Positions 8,681-17,552 of a DNA stretch of 46,011 bases are shown in pieces. Numbering within the stretch: position 1 is the stretch's first letter; each line of letters opens with the position of its first letter. The notes below the pieces were generated by a model. The model was not told where the DNA came from. It saw only the letters and a program-made list of their open reading frames with translations, and searched no databases. Source of the stretch: an uncultured Scytonema sp. (GTDB lineage: Bacteria; Cyanobacteriota; Cyanobacteriia; Cyanobacteriales; Nostocaceae). The stretch spans positions 1 to 46,011 of the forward strand of contig CALMVQ010000326.1 in the NCBI GenBank assembly GCA_937873135.1. Direction: 5' to 3'. Position numbers and translations under genes: made by a program.

Positions 8681-9523
8681 ATGAAAAAAACGAAGTTTTT
8701 AACTTTCCTAATACCTTTTGCTGCTGCATGTTTGACTGCTGTCTTAGTTGCATTTTTCTCTACTCCTGCACCTGCTCAAACCTCCGTGCATCTAACGATG
8801 GGTAATCCCAGCAATGCAAGCACTTCCAGTACGAGTAACTACCTATTAGTGAAGTCGCAATACGCAACTTCACACCATTGTAGTAGAGGTATTCCGAACT
8901 GGGTGAGTTGGCAATTGAATTCGTCTTGGCTTGGCAGCGCACCCCGTCAAGACAATTTCCGTGCTGATACCACATTACCTTTAGGCTGTTATCAAGTAAG
9001 TAGTTCTGATTACACTGGTAGTGGATTCGACAGAGGACACATGACACCCTCTGGAGATAGAACAAACACGATTGAGAACAATTCTGCAACATTTTTAATG
9101 ACGAACATACTCCCCCAAGCACCTGATAACAATCAGGGACCTTGGGCAGACTTGGAAGATTATGCTAGAGAACTCGTAGGACAGGGGAGAGAGCTATACA
9201 TTATATCCGGCAATTACGGCTCTGGCGGTACTGGCTCTAATGGTGGAGCTACCACAATTTCAAGTGGTAGAGTTACAGTACCAGACAGAGTTTGGAAGGC
9301 TATTATAGTTTTGGCTCAACCAGGTCTCGGAGTGAGTGGTGTTAGTACTAGTACACGGGTAATTGCTGTTGACATGCCCAATGACCAAGGGATTCGCAAC
9401 AATGCCTGGCGATCATATAGAGTTAGTGTAGACACCATTGAAGCTAGAACAGGTTACAACTTGTTCTCTAATGTTCCTGACTCAATTGAAAACACAATTG
9501 AGGCTAGAGTTGATAATCAGTAA
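8681..9523 (+). CDS. nucA: Secreted sugar-nonspecific DNA/RNA endonuclease NucA
   Basis: A 280-residue beta-beta-alpha-metal nuclease that cuts DNA and RNA. The N-terminus is a signal peptide (MKKTKF, hydrophobic core, cleavage near APAQT at 33), so it acts in the periplasm or outside the cell. The catalytic motif DRGHM spans 117-121 with the general-base His120. From memory of Anabaena NucA (Arg93, Asp121, Arg122, His124, Asn155, Glu163, Arg167), every residue is found here at a constant offset of minus 4: Arg89, Asp117, Arg118, His120, Asn151, Glu159, Arg163. It converges on the inhibitor gene nuiA, from which a strong hairpin separates it. Length matches the family, and the enzyme looks intact. 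Confidence 0.95.
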   Translation: MKKTKFLTFLIPFAAACLTAVLVAFFSTPAPAQTSVHLTMGNPSNASTSSTSNYLLVKSQYATSHHCSRGIPNWVSWQLNSSWLGSAPRQDNFRADTTLPLGCYQVSSSDYTGSGFDRGHMTPSGDRTNTIENNSATFLMTNILPQAPDNNQGPWADLEDYARELVGQGRELYIISGNYGSGGTGSNGGATTISSGRVTVPDRVWKAIIVLAQPGLGVSGVSTSTRVIAVDMPNDQGIRNNAWRSYRVSVDTIEARTGYNLFSNVPDSIENTIEARVDNQ

Positions 9524-9540
9524 CACTTAATAGCGTTCCA

Positions 9541-9577
9541 AATATTTACCCATCTTAATATGAGATGGGTAAATATT
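9541..9577. terminator. Bidirectional terminator hairpin between nucA and nuiA
   Basis: A perfect 15-bp stem (AATATTTACCCATCT with its complement) closes a 7-base loop, 18 bp after the nucA stop. It is placed between converging genes, and the outer A/T pairs give short T-rich flanks, which suits termination from both sides. Confidence 0.7.
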
Positions 9578-9631
9578 CTGATTCAAGACCATCGCCCTTA
9601 CGGAGTGTGACTTGGATTCCGCATAGCGGTA

Positions 9632-10033
9632 CTAGGTTTCTACTAACTTGGTTGCAACTCCTGCTAAATTGCCTTCCTCGGTTTTACCAACGATGTATAC
9701 ATCAATAGCTCTTTTGCCAATACGATAAACTTGGACATTTCTGAGATTATTTTCAATTATCTCTAATAAGTTTTTATACTTGCCTACATTTTCTTTTTGT
9801 TTGTCATCATGCCATTCTTGCTCATAAGCAAGATTTTTAAACAAATCCGGTAAATCAACTGTTTCTACAGGTGAGTTTTGGGGATGACCTGTTAACTCTA
9901 ACATTTTTTCTTGAGTTAAAGTTCCCTTAACATCTGACCACACAAAAGGTTCAAAAGGATGTTCCGATTCACTCGGCATATATAAGCCATTAGCAGCGTC
10001 TTTAAGTTTTGCGGTAATCTCTACATAACTCAT
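9632..10033 (-). CDS. nuiA: Nuclease A inhibitor NuiA
   Basis: A 133-residue cytosolic protein of the NuiA-like family, which binds NucA tightly and blocks its active site, protecting the producing cell. The C-terminus GNLAGVATKLVET is almost the same as my recollection of Anabaena NuiA (GNLAGISTKVVET), and SESEHPFE, LTGHPQNSP and VQVYRIGK also fit. The contact residues reported for Anabaena NuiA (Glu24, Gln74, C-terminal Thr135) have counterparts at Glu22, Gln72 and Thr133. It has no signal peptide, as expected for an immunity-type partner. It converges with nucA, so the two have separate promoters. Confidence in the family is high; binding to this particular NucA is inferred from linkage and conserved contacts. 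Confidence 0.93.
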   Translation of the reverse strand: MSYVEITAKLKDAANGLYMPSESEHPFEPFVWSDVKGTLTQEKMLELTGHPQNSPVETVDLPDLFKNLAYEQEWHDDKQKENVGKYKNLLEIIENNLRNVQVYRIGKRAIDVYIVGKTEEGNLAGVATKLVET

Positions 10034-10544
10034 TTGCTCACTCCAATATGTCTTTGCTACCTATCTTCTCACGCTCAACCTTCAGTTAAGGGAGATCCAT
10101 AAAAATAAATCGCGACTCCGTCAAACTAGAACGAGAGTCGTAGTCACGAAGCTCTGTTCTCCGGAGAGTACTCTACGAATGAGACGCAAGCGTGAAGTCT
10201 GCCGGGAGATATTCCCAAGAGTGATCGCATTATTCCACAAGGGTTGTCTGTAACAACTTCTCACTTGTTACGAAGGTTTACTCGTTTTTTATAGCTTAAT
10301 GCGTCCCCCAAAACGTTTTGGGGCATGAAATTGGGCAGGGGATAATAGCTCGATATGTTTGTAATTCCTGGCAAGTTACCTTCAAAAAACTTGATTTACT
10401 GCTACTGAAACACAGCTTTTTTGACTATACTGTAGTGAAATGTCAATTTCATATAGATAAGGGTCTTCAGACCATCTTGCCGGAAATTACAGGGCTCTCG
10501 GCTCAATACCTTTATGTTCCGATATTAAGGGAAAAGGGCATTCT
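10034..10544. other. Intergenic region upstream of MASE1 kinase
   Basis: These 511 bp contain GC-richer, repeat-like debris (about 10110-10220, with AGTCGTAGTCACGAAGC and CTCCGGAGAGTACTC segments common in repeat families of this type) but no gene I can support. An 86-codon frame at 10318-10578 lacks a convincing start or family resemblance. Confidence 0.4.
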
Positions 10545-12584
10545 ATGTTTAGATATCAAGCAGCCGCTAAACAGATGATTCAACAAAAATCCCCTACATT
10601 CCCTCATGCCCTAAAACAAATCGGAGCCACTGTTGTTTTGGCGCTCAGCTACTATGAAATGGCTGAAATTTCACGTCATCTTGCCTCCACACCTGAGGCT
10701 GTGACGCCAGTTTGGCCCCCGGATGGAATTGCGGCTGGGGCTGTTCTGTTGTTTGGTAACTGGATCGGGTACGGTGTTTTGCTGGGTTCATTTCTCGCCA
10801 ACTTCTGGGCGTTCCGAGATCCAACAAGTTTCTTATCCTTAGTGATTTCAACGTTGCCAGTTGTGGGAATTGCGATCGGCACAACCCTGGGGACTATATT
10901 GGGTGCCTTCCTGCTGCGGAAAACTACCAACCATCGCTATCCCTTAGAACGTGTCACCGACGTGTTCAAATTTTTGATTTTAACCGGCATGGTGGGACCG
11001 AACGTCAATGCAACTGTTGGAGTGGCTTGCTTAGTGTTGAGTGGTAAAGTTCCCTCTTCAGCGTGTGGGGGAGTTTGGTTAACCTGGTGGATTTCTAATG
11101 TTTCGGGAATTTTTATCGTCACCCCAATTCTGCTTAGTTGGGGGCAATTCATTCAAAAAAAACGACATCCAATCTGGCAATGGTTATCCCTCAGTTCAAC
11201 GTCAAAGGATTGTGAAAATCTCTCTCATATTCGACACTCCCCAGTAAACTCAAGCCGTTTAAGATTCTGGTTAATTGTAGTAGAGCCAGTGCTCCTCACA
11301 GGGTTGGTCATTGTCATCGGCAAAGTTGCTTTTGGTAAGGGATATCACCTGGAGTATATGTTGATTCCGATGTTGATTTGGTCTGCCTTTCGACTGGGGC
11401 AATCGGGTGCAACGCTGTTAACTTTTATTGTGGCTGCGATCGCTGTGATCGCAACCGTCAATGGCAAAGGTGGTTTTGTGAGTAAGGATCTCAACCAATC
11501 TTTGATCCAACTGCAATCGTTTATTGGCGTGATTACACTCACCATTCTTGTGCTGACAGCGACGATCGCAGAACGAACACAAGCAGAAACCAAGCTGCGT
11601 TTAGCTTTTGCCGAATTAGCCAGAACCAATGAAACTCTGGAAGTTCGAGTTCAGCAGAGAACTGAAGAATTGAATGAAAAGAATACGACTCTGAATCAAA
11701 CCCTACAAACGCTTAAACAAACTCAATTACAGATGCTTCACAGTGAAAAAATGTCTGCATTGGGACAGATGGTAGCAGGGGTTGCCCATGAAATCAATAA
11801 CCCGATTAATTTCATTGATGGCAACTTAACTTATCTTTCTGAGTATATCCAAGATCTGCTGAGAGCATTGCAAGCTTACCAACAGTACTATCCAAATCCA
11901 CCTCAAGCCTTGCACGCAGAATTGGATAAACTTGAATTGGACTTTTTACGGGAAGATCTGACCAAGATTCTTGAGTCCATGACAATCGGTACCGAGCGCA
12001 TCTGTACTATTGTGTTATCGCTGCGCAACTTCTCGCGCTTGGATGAAGCAGAATTGAAAGCGGTAGACATTCATCAAGGGATTGATAGTACCTTGGTGAT
12101 TTTGCAACATCGATTGCAAGCGACAGCTGCTCGCCCTGAGATCCAGGTTATTAAAGAGTATGATCAGTTACCACTGATTGAATGTGATGCTGGCTCCCTT
12201 AATCAAGTGTTTATGAATCTTTTGAGCAATGCTATTGATGCATTACTTGAATCTAATCAGGGGCGTTCGTTCCAAGATATTTTCGCCAACCCCAATACCA
12301 TCTTGATTCAGACTCGTAGAATCGATACAAACCAAGTGATGATTATGATTTCTGACAATGGAACAGGCATTCCAGAAGAAATTAGCTCTAAACTATTTGA
12401 TCCTTTCTTCACCACCAAACCCGTTGGCAAAGGCACTGGCTTGGGTTTGTTTATGAGCTATCAAATTGTGACTGAGAAGCATGGCGGTAATCTTTGGTGT
12501 GACTCCACACTGGGGCAAGGTACAAAGTTTGTGATTGAGATTCCTACAAAATCCTCCCAATCAACCTTAACTGAACCGTATTGA
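10545..12584 (+). CDS. Membrane sensor histidine kinase with MASE1 domain
   Basis: A 679-residue sensor kinase. Residues about 25-340 form a multi-span MASE1 sensor, recognisable from VTPVWPPDGIAAGAVLLFG, GSFLANFW and VGPNVNATVGV. A coiled-coil linker (345-400) leads to the dimerisation box EKMSALGQMVAGVAHEINNP, with phosphoacceptor His415. The ATP domain has the N-box around NLLSNAIDAL (558-567), DNGTGIP (604-610) and GKGTGLGL (628-635), all intact. There is no receiver domain and no regulator gene beside it, so its partner is encoded elsewhere. The first ATG is used; an alternative Met11 would barely change the protein. MASE1 ligands are largely unknown, so no stimulus is proposed. Confidence 0.92.
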   Translation: MFRYQAAAKQMIQQKSPTFPHALKQIGATVVLALSYYEMAEISRHLASTPEAVTPVWPPDGIAAGAVLLFGNWIGYGVLLGSFLANFWAFRDPTSFLSLVISTLPVVGIAIGTTLGTILGAFLLRKTTNHRYPLERVTDVFKFLILTGMVGPNVNATVGVACLVLSGKVPSSACGGVWLTWWISNVSGIFIVTPILLSWGQFIQKKRHPIWQWLSLSSTSKDCENLSHIRHSPVNSSRLRFWLIVVEPVLLTGLVIVIGKVAFGKGYHLEYMLIPMLIWSAFRLGQSGATLLTFIVAAIAVIATVNGKGGFVSKDLNQSLIQLQSFIGVITLTILVLTATIAERTQAETKLRLAFAELARTNETLEVRVQQRTEELNEKNTTLNQTLQTLKQTQLQMLHSEKMSALGQMVAGVAHEINNPINFIDGNLTYLSEYIQDLLRALQAYQQYYPNPPQALHAELDKLELDFLREDLTKILESMTIGTERICTIVLSLRNFSRLDEAELKAVDIHQGIDSTLVILQHRLQATAARPEIQVIKEYDQLPLIECDAGSLNQVFMNLLSNAIDALLESNQGRSFQDIFANPNTILIQTRRIDTNQVMIMISDNGTGIPEEISSKLFDPFFTTKPVGKGTGLGLFMSYQIVTEKHGGNLWCDSTLGQGTKFVIEIPTKSSQSTLTEPY

Positions 12585-13041
12585 CATCAGAAGTAGAAGC
12601 GATCGCACCCCTGATAAAAAGAAAATCAGACTACTATCGAAAAATTATTTTCAATTTTCCCGGATGACATTCAAGCACAAGCGAAGTCTGTATGTGGTTA
12701 AAGACAAACGAGTTTCCAAAGGAACAATTGCTTCTAGAGTAAAGCTTAAGGTGGGTGGGCATGGCACAACTTGTCGTTAGACATCGCACCCTAACCAGAA
12801 TACTTAGATTGTTAAAGCTTTGCGTGATTTATCTAGACATCTAGATTTGACTTAAAGAAAATAAATTGTAATTTTTTCTCTATATGAGAGAGAAACTTTA
12901 AGTGTTCTTAAATGACTTTTGGGATGTAGATATTTCTTTGTTTTAATTGTCGAAGAAAGCTTTTACTAAAGGTATTGTACTTGAAAAAAATCACTAATAT
13001 TGTATTTTTTTGAAGTATTTACATATAAAACACGTTAAATT
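12585..13041. other. AT-rich intergenic region
   Basis: These 457 bp separate the MASE1 kinase from the nuclease-ParA pair. A 37-codon frame at 12665-12778 (MTFKHKRSLYVVKDKRVSKG...) is basic and ATG-started, but too short and isolated to call. AT content rises from about 12830, matching the following genes. I see no strong hairpin. Confidence 0.4.
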
Positions 13042-14388
13042 ATGAATAATCAAATACTCGTGCAAGCATTGCTCTCTCTTCCTAACGATGCACAAGAATC
13101 TATTGTAGACAAACTTTTTGTGCCAAACTTCCTGAATTCACTTGGTTTTAGTTTAATGGAAACCGTTCCTAAGTTTGCCACTGGGAATGGTAGCGATACG
13201 GTTGATTATGCTGCTCGTCATAATACTGAAGATGATATTTTTATAAGTTCTAAATCTAATCCTTATCTCCTTCTGGAAATCAAGGGTAGGGATGTTAATC
13301 TGAGCGAAGGTACAGCACAATATAAATTAGCAGTCGAGCAAATCAAGCGTTACCTACTTTCTCAAAATTGTCAAACTGTCAAATGGGGTATTATTACTAA
13401 TTCAAAGCATATACAATTATTTAGAAAGCATGGTAAAATTATACATCCAGCTTCAGCCTGCCTTGCAATTGACCTTAATAATCTTAATAAAATAGTTAAA
13501 GATATTCGACAGAAAATCGATCTGACAACCAGAGCATTGACAGTAGCTATATATAATAATAAAGGTGGAGTAGGAAAAACAACTACTACAGTGAATCTAG
13601 CTGCTGCTTTAACACTGATAGGTAAAAAAACTCTCATTGTGGACTTTGATGTAAATCAACAAGACTTGACACATTCATTAGGAATTAAACCGACTAAGAA
13701 TACATTTTTTTTATGTCTAGAAGAGAAAAAGAATACAACTATTCTTAAAGACGCAATACATTCATATATATTGCAAGTTAAAGATAAGAGGTTAATATTT
13801 GACATTATTCCTGCTGATGAAAAGTTATTTGAAACAGATGAACATGAACTACGTCAAATATTTAAAATCCCTAGACTTAGTCAAATATTAAACAATTTAA
13901 AATCAGAATATGATTATATACTAATTGATTCACCACCCAATTGGCGATTTATGAGTCAAAGTGCTATATATGCTGCTGATGTAGTGCTAATTCCTACTAA
14001 GCATAACAACATCTTTTCTTTAGAAAATGCAGCTATAGCAATCAAAAAGTTGATTCCTCAAGTTCAACAATTTAGAAAAGATAGTGGACCTATTGCACTC
14101 CCTATTTTCTTTAATGGGGAAAAAATGACAGAAGCACAGGAGTCTACTACACACCAGGCAATAGATAACATTATAGAACAGGCAGGGAAAGATAAAGACA
14201 ACAAGTTTGATTTACTTCCTTATTTTTATCCCCGTTCTACCCAAAATAGAAAAGATCGTCATATTTTTGAACTACCAAGCTATGCTCATATAGCTAACGC
14301 AGCTTTTTCTCACCTACCTGCTGCGTACAAAAATAAAATAGCCCGTGATTACTATTTAGCTTTAGTGAAGGAGTATTTTTTACAATGA
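13042..14388 (+). CDS. PD-(D/E)XK nuclease (HsdR N-terminal-like) fused to ParA/Soj ATPase
   Basis: A 448-residue two-domain protein. Residues about 1-160 have the nuclease core of type I restriction HsdR N-termini: Asp55 in TVDYAAR, ExK in LLLEIKGR (Glu79, Lys81) and QxxxY in EQIKRYL (Gln100, Tyr104), the full set expected of an active PD-(D/E)XK enzyme. Residues about 165-448 are a ParA/Soj/MinD ATPase with deviant Walker A NNKGGVGKTTT (172-182), VDFDVNQQDLT (200-210) and ILIDSPPNWRFMSQSA. The stop overlaps the next gene's start (ATGA), so the two are translationally coupled. The AT-rich composition differs from the genes around it, suggesting acquisition. It could be partition, defence or element maintenance; the sequence does not decide. 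Confidence 0.8.
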   Translation: MNNQILVQALLSLPNDAQESIVDKLFVPNFLNSLGFSLMETVPKFATGNGSDTVDYAARHNTEDDIFISSKSNPYLLLEIKGRDVNLSEGTAQYKLAVEQIKRYLLSQNCQTVKWGIITNSKHIQLFRKHGKIIHPASACLAIDLNNLNKIVKDIRQKIDLTTRALTVAIYNNKGGVGKTTTTVNLAAALTLIGKKTLIVDFDVNQQDLTHSLGIKPTKNTFFLCLEEKKNTTILKDAIHSYILQVKDKRLIFDIIPADEKLFETDEHELRQIFKIPRLSQILNNLKSEYDYILIDSPPNWRFMSQSAIYAADVVLIPTKHNNIFSLENAAIAIKKLIPQVQQFRKDSGPIALPIFFNGEKMTEAQESTTHQAIDNIIEQAGKDKDNKFDLLPYFYPRSTQNRKDRHIFELPSYAHIANAAFSHLPAAYKNKIARDYYLALVKEYFLQ

Positions 14389-15068
14389 GCAACTTAAATG
14401 ATATCGGAAACTTGATGCATTTGTATATGAATGAAGTTAAACTCGGTAAGCGAATAGATGCTCCTGAGTTTTTAATTAAAGCTACAGCAAAAATCCTTAA
14501 CAAGTCAGGTAGCCGTAACTGGATTCCTGTTATTGTTCAAGAAATTGGTGAGGATCAGTACGAAGTTATTGGTAACTCATTTATCTACGCTGTTGCAGAA
14601 GAAGCTGGTTTAGATAAAATCTGGTGTATTATTGCTGACTCTAGTGATGAAACTACTGAATTGACCAAAGTTCTCTCAGGTGAGAGCGCACCTAAAATTA
14701 ATCTCTCTACGGCCACAAGAGATGAAATTAAAGCTGCACTTCAGTATTTAATTGAAAAGCCAGATAGTGTTCTTAAAAGTGTCAAAATTTTGGTGGCTAC
14801 AAACCGTATTGATGAAGCGCCTCGTCAATATTGGAAGACGTTAGAGCCAATTACAAAACTCAAGTGTGGCATTACCAAAGGTATTAAGCTAAATGCGTTG
14901 AATGAGGTTTTTTACTTAACTCCTCAAGCACTACCTGAAGTTATCAAAGACTCCACTACCTTGAACACACTGACTATTGCAGAACTGAAAGCAATGGCTA
15001 AAAAGCGTGGAATATCGGGCTATAGTAAGAAAAAAAAGAACGAATTAGTCGAGTTACTGAGTCAGTAA
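14385..15068 (+). CDS. ParB-like protein with C-terminal Rho_N/SAP-like DNA-binding tail
   Basis: A 227-residue protein whose start overlaps the ParA-fusion stop by 4 bases. Residues about 25-90 (NWIPVIVQEIGEDQYEVIGN, then AVAEEAGLDKIWCIIAD) resemble the ParB/sulfiredoxin-like N-terminal fold. The ParB box GERR is missing, so CTP or NTP use is uncertain. The middle region is helical and unrecognised. The last 35 residues (LNTLTIAELKAMAKKRGISG, then a KKKK run) match the helix-extended-helix Rho_N/SAP type that binds nucleic acid. It is likely the DNA-binding partner of the upstream ATPase. No ParB helix-turn-helix is visible, so it is not a standard chromosomal ParB. Confidence 0.7.
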   Translation: MSNLNDIGNLMHLYMNEVKLGKRIDAPEFLIKATAKILNKSGSRNWIPVIVQEIGEDQYEVIGNSFIYAVAEEAGLDKIWCIIADSSDETTELTKVLSGESAPKINLSTATRDEIKAALQYLIEKPDSVLKSVKILVATNRIDEAPRQYWKTLEPITKLKCGITKGIKLNALNEVFYLTPQALPEVIKDSTTLNTLTIAELKAMAKKRGISGYSKKKKNELVELLSQ

Positions 15069-15088
15069 CATAAAAGTGCTGATTTTTA

Positions 15089-15216
15089 TAGCAGATTTCG
15101 TTTGAGTCAAATACAAAACGCCCTCACCCCGCCCTAACGGGCACCCCTCACACACGCGCTTGAGAGAGGGGCTTTCAAAGAGAGGGCGATGTATGGTATT
15201 CAACTGAGAATTGCTA
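15089..15216. repeat. Dispersed TATAGC-type element (MITE-like), 128 bp
   Basis: The outer ends TAGCA and TGCTA are inverted, with further partial pairing inside (ATTTCGTTTGAGTCAAATAC versus GTATGGTATTCAACTGAGAA). The interior holds a CGCCCTAACGGGC hairpin. A relative with better-conserved ends is at 21043-21172. It lies just after the ParB-like gene and could act as its terminator. Confidence 0.7.
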
Positions 15217-15313
15217 TGATTGTGATCGCCACTGTGACAACAGGCAAGTAATCCTAACTCTTTCGGTGAAAGCAGTTCCCACCCACGACTTATACCAATT
15301 CGTAATTCTAAAA

Positions 15314-15375
15314 GGTTCGTAGTTGCGCTTTAGCGCTCTCATAATGTTAAGAGCGCTGAAGCGCAACTACGAGCC
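15314..15375. repeat. Large hairpin repeat (GTAGTTGCGCTTTAGCGC family)
   Basis: Two 26-base arms that pair apart from two G-U-compatible mismatches enclose a 10-base AT-rich loop. The arm contains GTAGTTGCGCTT, shared with the shorter perfect palindrome at 39447-39478, which defines a second dispersed hairpin family. Confidence 0.8.
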
Positions 15376-15579
15376 GATCTTTTATTTAGGGTTTGCTGAA
15401 TAAGTCTCTAAAGCAAATATAGAAGACGCACACCATGCAAAATGGTTGTTTCATCGCTCAGGTTTCAAATTTATCCAGCGATCGCCAAAAGCGATTGTGC
15501 AAGGGTTTTGAGACTAGAGATGTTATAACGAAAGCACTTGCTTGGTGGAAAAAGACTTGAACCCTTTATCTGGACTTCC
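15376..15579. other. Possible insertion-sequence end beside truncated haemagglutinin
   Basis: The segment starting GGGTTTGCTGAATAAGTC (from about 15389) looks like a terminal repeat of an IS4/IS5-like transposon, and it lies downstream of a haemagglutinin gene that ends early. I see no transposase frame and no second end, so this is weak. Confidence 0.3.
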
Positions 15580-16791
15580 TTACACTTTTGCATTCAAGGT
15601 CAGATTCCCTCCATTGCCCTGACCTTGGGTGAGCGTCTGGATTTGACTGCTAGTTGATGTTCCGTCTCCAGCGATCGCAATTGTCTTTGCACTAATAGCA
15701 ATATCGCCGCCATTTCCAGTAGCTGAATTAGTACTCTGGGATAAAATCGGGCTTCGGTTGGCAAGGGTTACTGCATCACTGGCTTGAATTTGAATATCAC
15801 CCGCTTTCGTTGCACCTTGTGTAGCCGTTGCAATTATAGAACGGTTATCCAGACTAAGCTGGTTCGCATTAATCGAAATCGCTCCTCCATCCAAACCAAA
15901 GAGAGATGAACCATTTAGCCCGATCTGTCCACCTACAAGCTTAATGACACTATCTCCGCTTGTCTTAACAAAGGCTCCATTGGTCAATGTAATGGGTGAG
16001 CGCCTTGCAGTTTCAGGCAAACTGAAGTCTAATGAAGAGCCATTAACTTGAAGCCCAACCGTTGTATCTCCCCCCACTGCTCCCAGTTGTACTCGTCCAT
16101 TGGGTGCAAACAAAGCACTACCATCCAAGGCAATGTCACCACCAATCAGTGACAGGCTACTACCAGAGCCAACACTCAACCCATCAACAGCACTGCCCTG
16201 CTCGTCCCGACTCACTGCAAAGCTGGTGATGCGTCCGGGTTGAGTGCCAAACTGCAAGCCGATGGGTACATTGATGGTTAATAAAGGTGGCGCTTGGGGA
16301 TTGGTGGCACTAAATTCTATTCCCTGAGGGAAGACAAAGCTATTTGCTGTCGTTCCCAAGAATGAACCACGCACATCTAACCGGGCATTAGGACCAAATA
16401 CAATACCGTTGGGGTTAAGCAAAAACAGATTTGCGCTCCCCTCAACTCCCAAAGTCCCCAGAATATTTGAGACTTGCCCACCTGTCACTCGCGTTAGAAT
16501 ATTTTGTATCCCTGAGGAGTTGACAAAATACACGCGTTGCCCATTACTCACATTAAACTGACTAAAACTGTGGAAGAGGTTGCTACCTCGTTGGGCACCG
16601 CCTTCAATGCGGTCAGCTGCTGTACCGTTGAAAAGGACGTTAGGCGTGAGGCGGGAACCTTCTGTCCCAAGGGTGCGATCGCTAACTATCTGAGCTTGAG
16701 CGCAATTTGCACTGCCAACACTAGCAGCAGCAATCACAATCCCGAATAACCAACCCCAACGAGTACTCATAGCAAACATTGCGCTCCTCAA
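15580..16791 (-). CDS. Filamentous haemagglutinin N-terminal (TPS) domain protein, 3' truncated
   Basis: A 403-residue secreted TpsA-like protein. It begins with a signal peptide (hydrophobic WLFGIVIAAASVGSANCAQA, cleavage near 34), followed by the two-partner-secretion domain (about 36-170). Family motifs are NLFHSFSQFNV, GIQNILTRVTGG and NLFLLNPNGIVFGPNARLDV. Beta-helical repeats follow up to the last residues GGNLTLNAKV. Cyanobacterial homologues usually continue for several hundred residues past that point, so this copy seems to have lost its 3' part, perhaps by IS insertion at 15.4-15.6 kb. It needs an outer-membrane TpsB partner, not in this window. Met5 or Met8 are possible alternative starts. 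It is probably non-functional or secreted as a short form. Confidence 0.85.
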   Translation of the reverse strand: MRSAMFAMSTRWGWLFGIVIAAASVGSANCAQAQIVSDRTLGTEGSRLTPNVLFNGTAADRIEGGAQRGSNLFHSFSQFNVSNGQRVYFVNSSGIQNILTRVTGGQVSNILGTLGVEGSANLFLLNPNGIVFGPNARLDVRGSFLGTTANSFVFPQGIEFSATNPQAPPLLTINVPIGLQFGTQPGRITSFAVSRDEQGSAVDGLSVGSGSSLSLIGGDIALDGSALFAPNGRVQLGAVGGDTTVGLQVNGSSLDFSLPETARRSPITLTNGAFVKTSGDSVIKLVGGQIGLNGSSLFGLDGGAISINANQLSLDNRSIIATATQGATKAGDIQIQASDAVTLANRSPILSQSTNSATGNGGDIAISAKTIAIAGDGTSTSSQIQTLTQGQGNGGNLTLNAKV

Positions 16792-17288
16792 CTTTTTATA
16801 GCGTCTGTATTATTACTGAGTAAACCACAAATATTGACACGCACATGTAAAGACTTTGTCCGATCGCGTCTCTACATTTATTTTTTGTTCTTATTGCTCA
16901 CCTTACTTACGAATTCTCGTTTTTTGAACGACTCAGACCATTAGTCTATTGGAAACGAAGCAGGCGCATCCAGTTTTCCTGTTGTGAACCTAAGATTCGA
17001 GAAATCAGATCCCCGACAACTTTTACGAAGTCGGGGATCTACAAGGAGTTAGAACTGATGTCACTCGCAATTTCGGCATTTAACAAAAAATCAAGCTTGT
17101 TCACATGCTTTAATTAAACTCTCAACAATTTCAATTACCATGCTCTTGTCCATCCCGGTGACATCACCGTGTTAGCATTAACCCAACTAACAAGCAAGCC
17201 CAAGCCAGCCTAAGAGTTTGTCAAATGTTGCCCAATGGTTATAAGGATATTCACTTATTTCGCTTTGATAACAGGATAGGGAACGTCT
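16792..17288. other. Intergenic region with palindromic repeat
   Basis: These 497 bp hold the promoter side of the haemagglutinin gene, a degenerate GTAAAGAC...GTCTCTAC hairpin near 16845-16877, and the CCCGAC hairpin at 17007-17040. No gene is visible. An AGGATAGGGA ribosome-binding region ends the stretch before the antitoxin gene. Confidence 0.5.
17007..17040. repeat. Palindromic interspersed repeat (CCCGAC hairpin)
   Basis: An 11-bp perfect stem AGATCCCCGAC with its complement closes a 12-base loop. It belongs to the family at 1559-1593 and 33152-33187. Confidence 0.75.
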
Positions 17289-17552
17289 ATGAATATTCAG
17301 CTTGTCGAATCTTTAGCCAATGCAATCAAAGCTTTGTCTCCTGAAGAACGAGAGTTATTAAACAAAAAATTAACACATCAATCGAATTGGCAAAACTTAC
17401 GTTCAACAATTTTAGCCAATGCTCAAGCCATTCAGCAACGGCGTAGTGGTCAACCCTTTGAACCAGATACTGATGAAATCGTTCATCATATGCGAGAAGA
17501 AAGAGATCAAGAATTGATGGCAGGTTGGTTTCCTAATAAAGAACAATCATGA
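17289..17552 (+). CDS. VapB-like antitoxin of a decayed toxin-antitoxin pair
   Basis: An 87-residue acidic-tailed helical protein (MNIQLVESLANAIKALSPEE..., ending GWFPNKEQS) of the type that precedes PIN-domain toxin genes in cyanobacteria. Its TGA stop overlaps the ATG of the following vapC remnant (ATGA), the usual toxin-antitoxin coupling. It is intact while its toxin is broken, so it is an orphan that may still repress its own promoter or neutralise related toxins. I infer the family from position and general resemblance rather than a diagnostic motif. Confidence 0.65.
   Translation: MNIQLVESLANAIKALSPEERELLNKKLTHQSNWQNLRSTILANAQAIQQRRSGQPFEPDTDEIVHHMREERDQELMAGWFPNKEQS

Noticed and set aside
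10318-10578. 86-codon frame upstream of the MASE1 kinase
   Set aside because: It lacks a good start and ribosome-binding site, overlaps the kinase start and shows no family resemblance.
12665-12778. 37-codon basic frame
   Set aside because: Too short, no context support and no family match.
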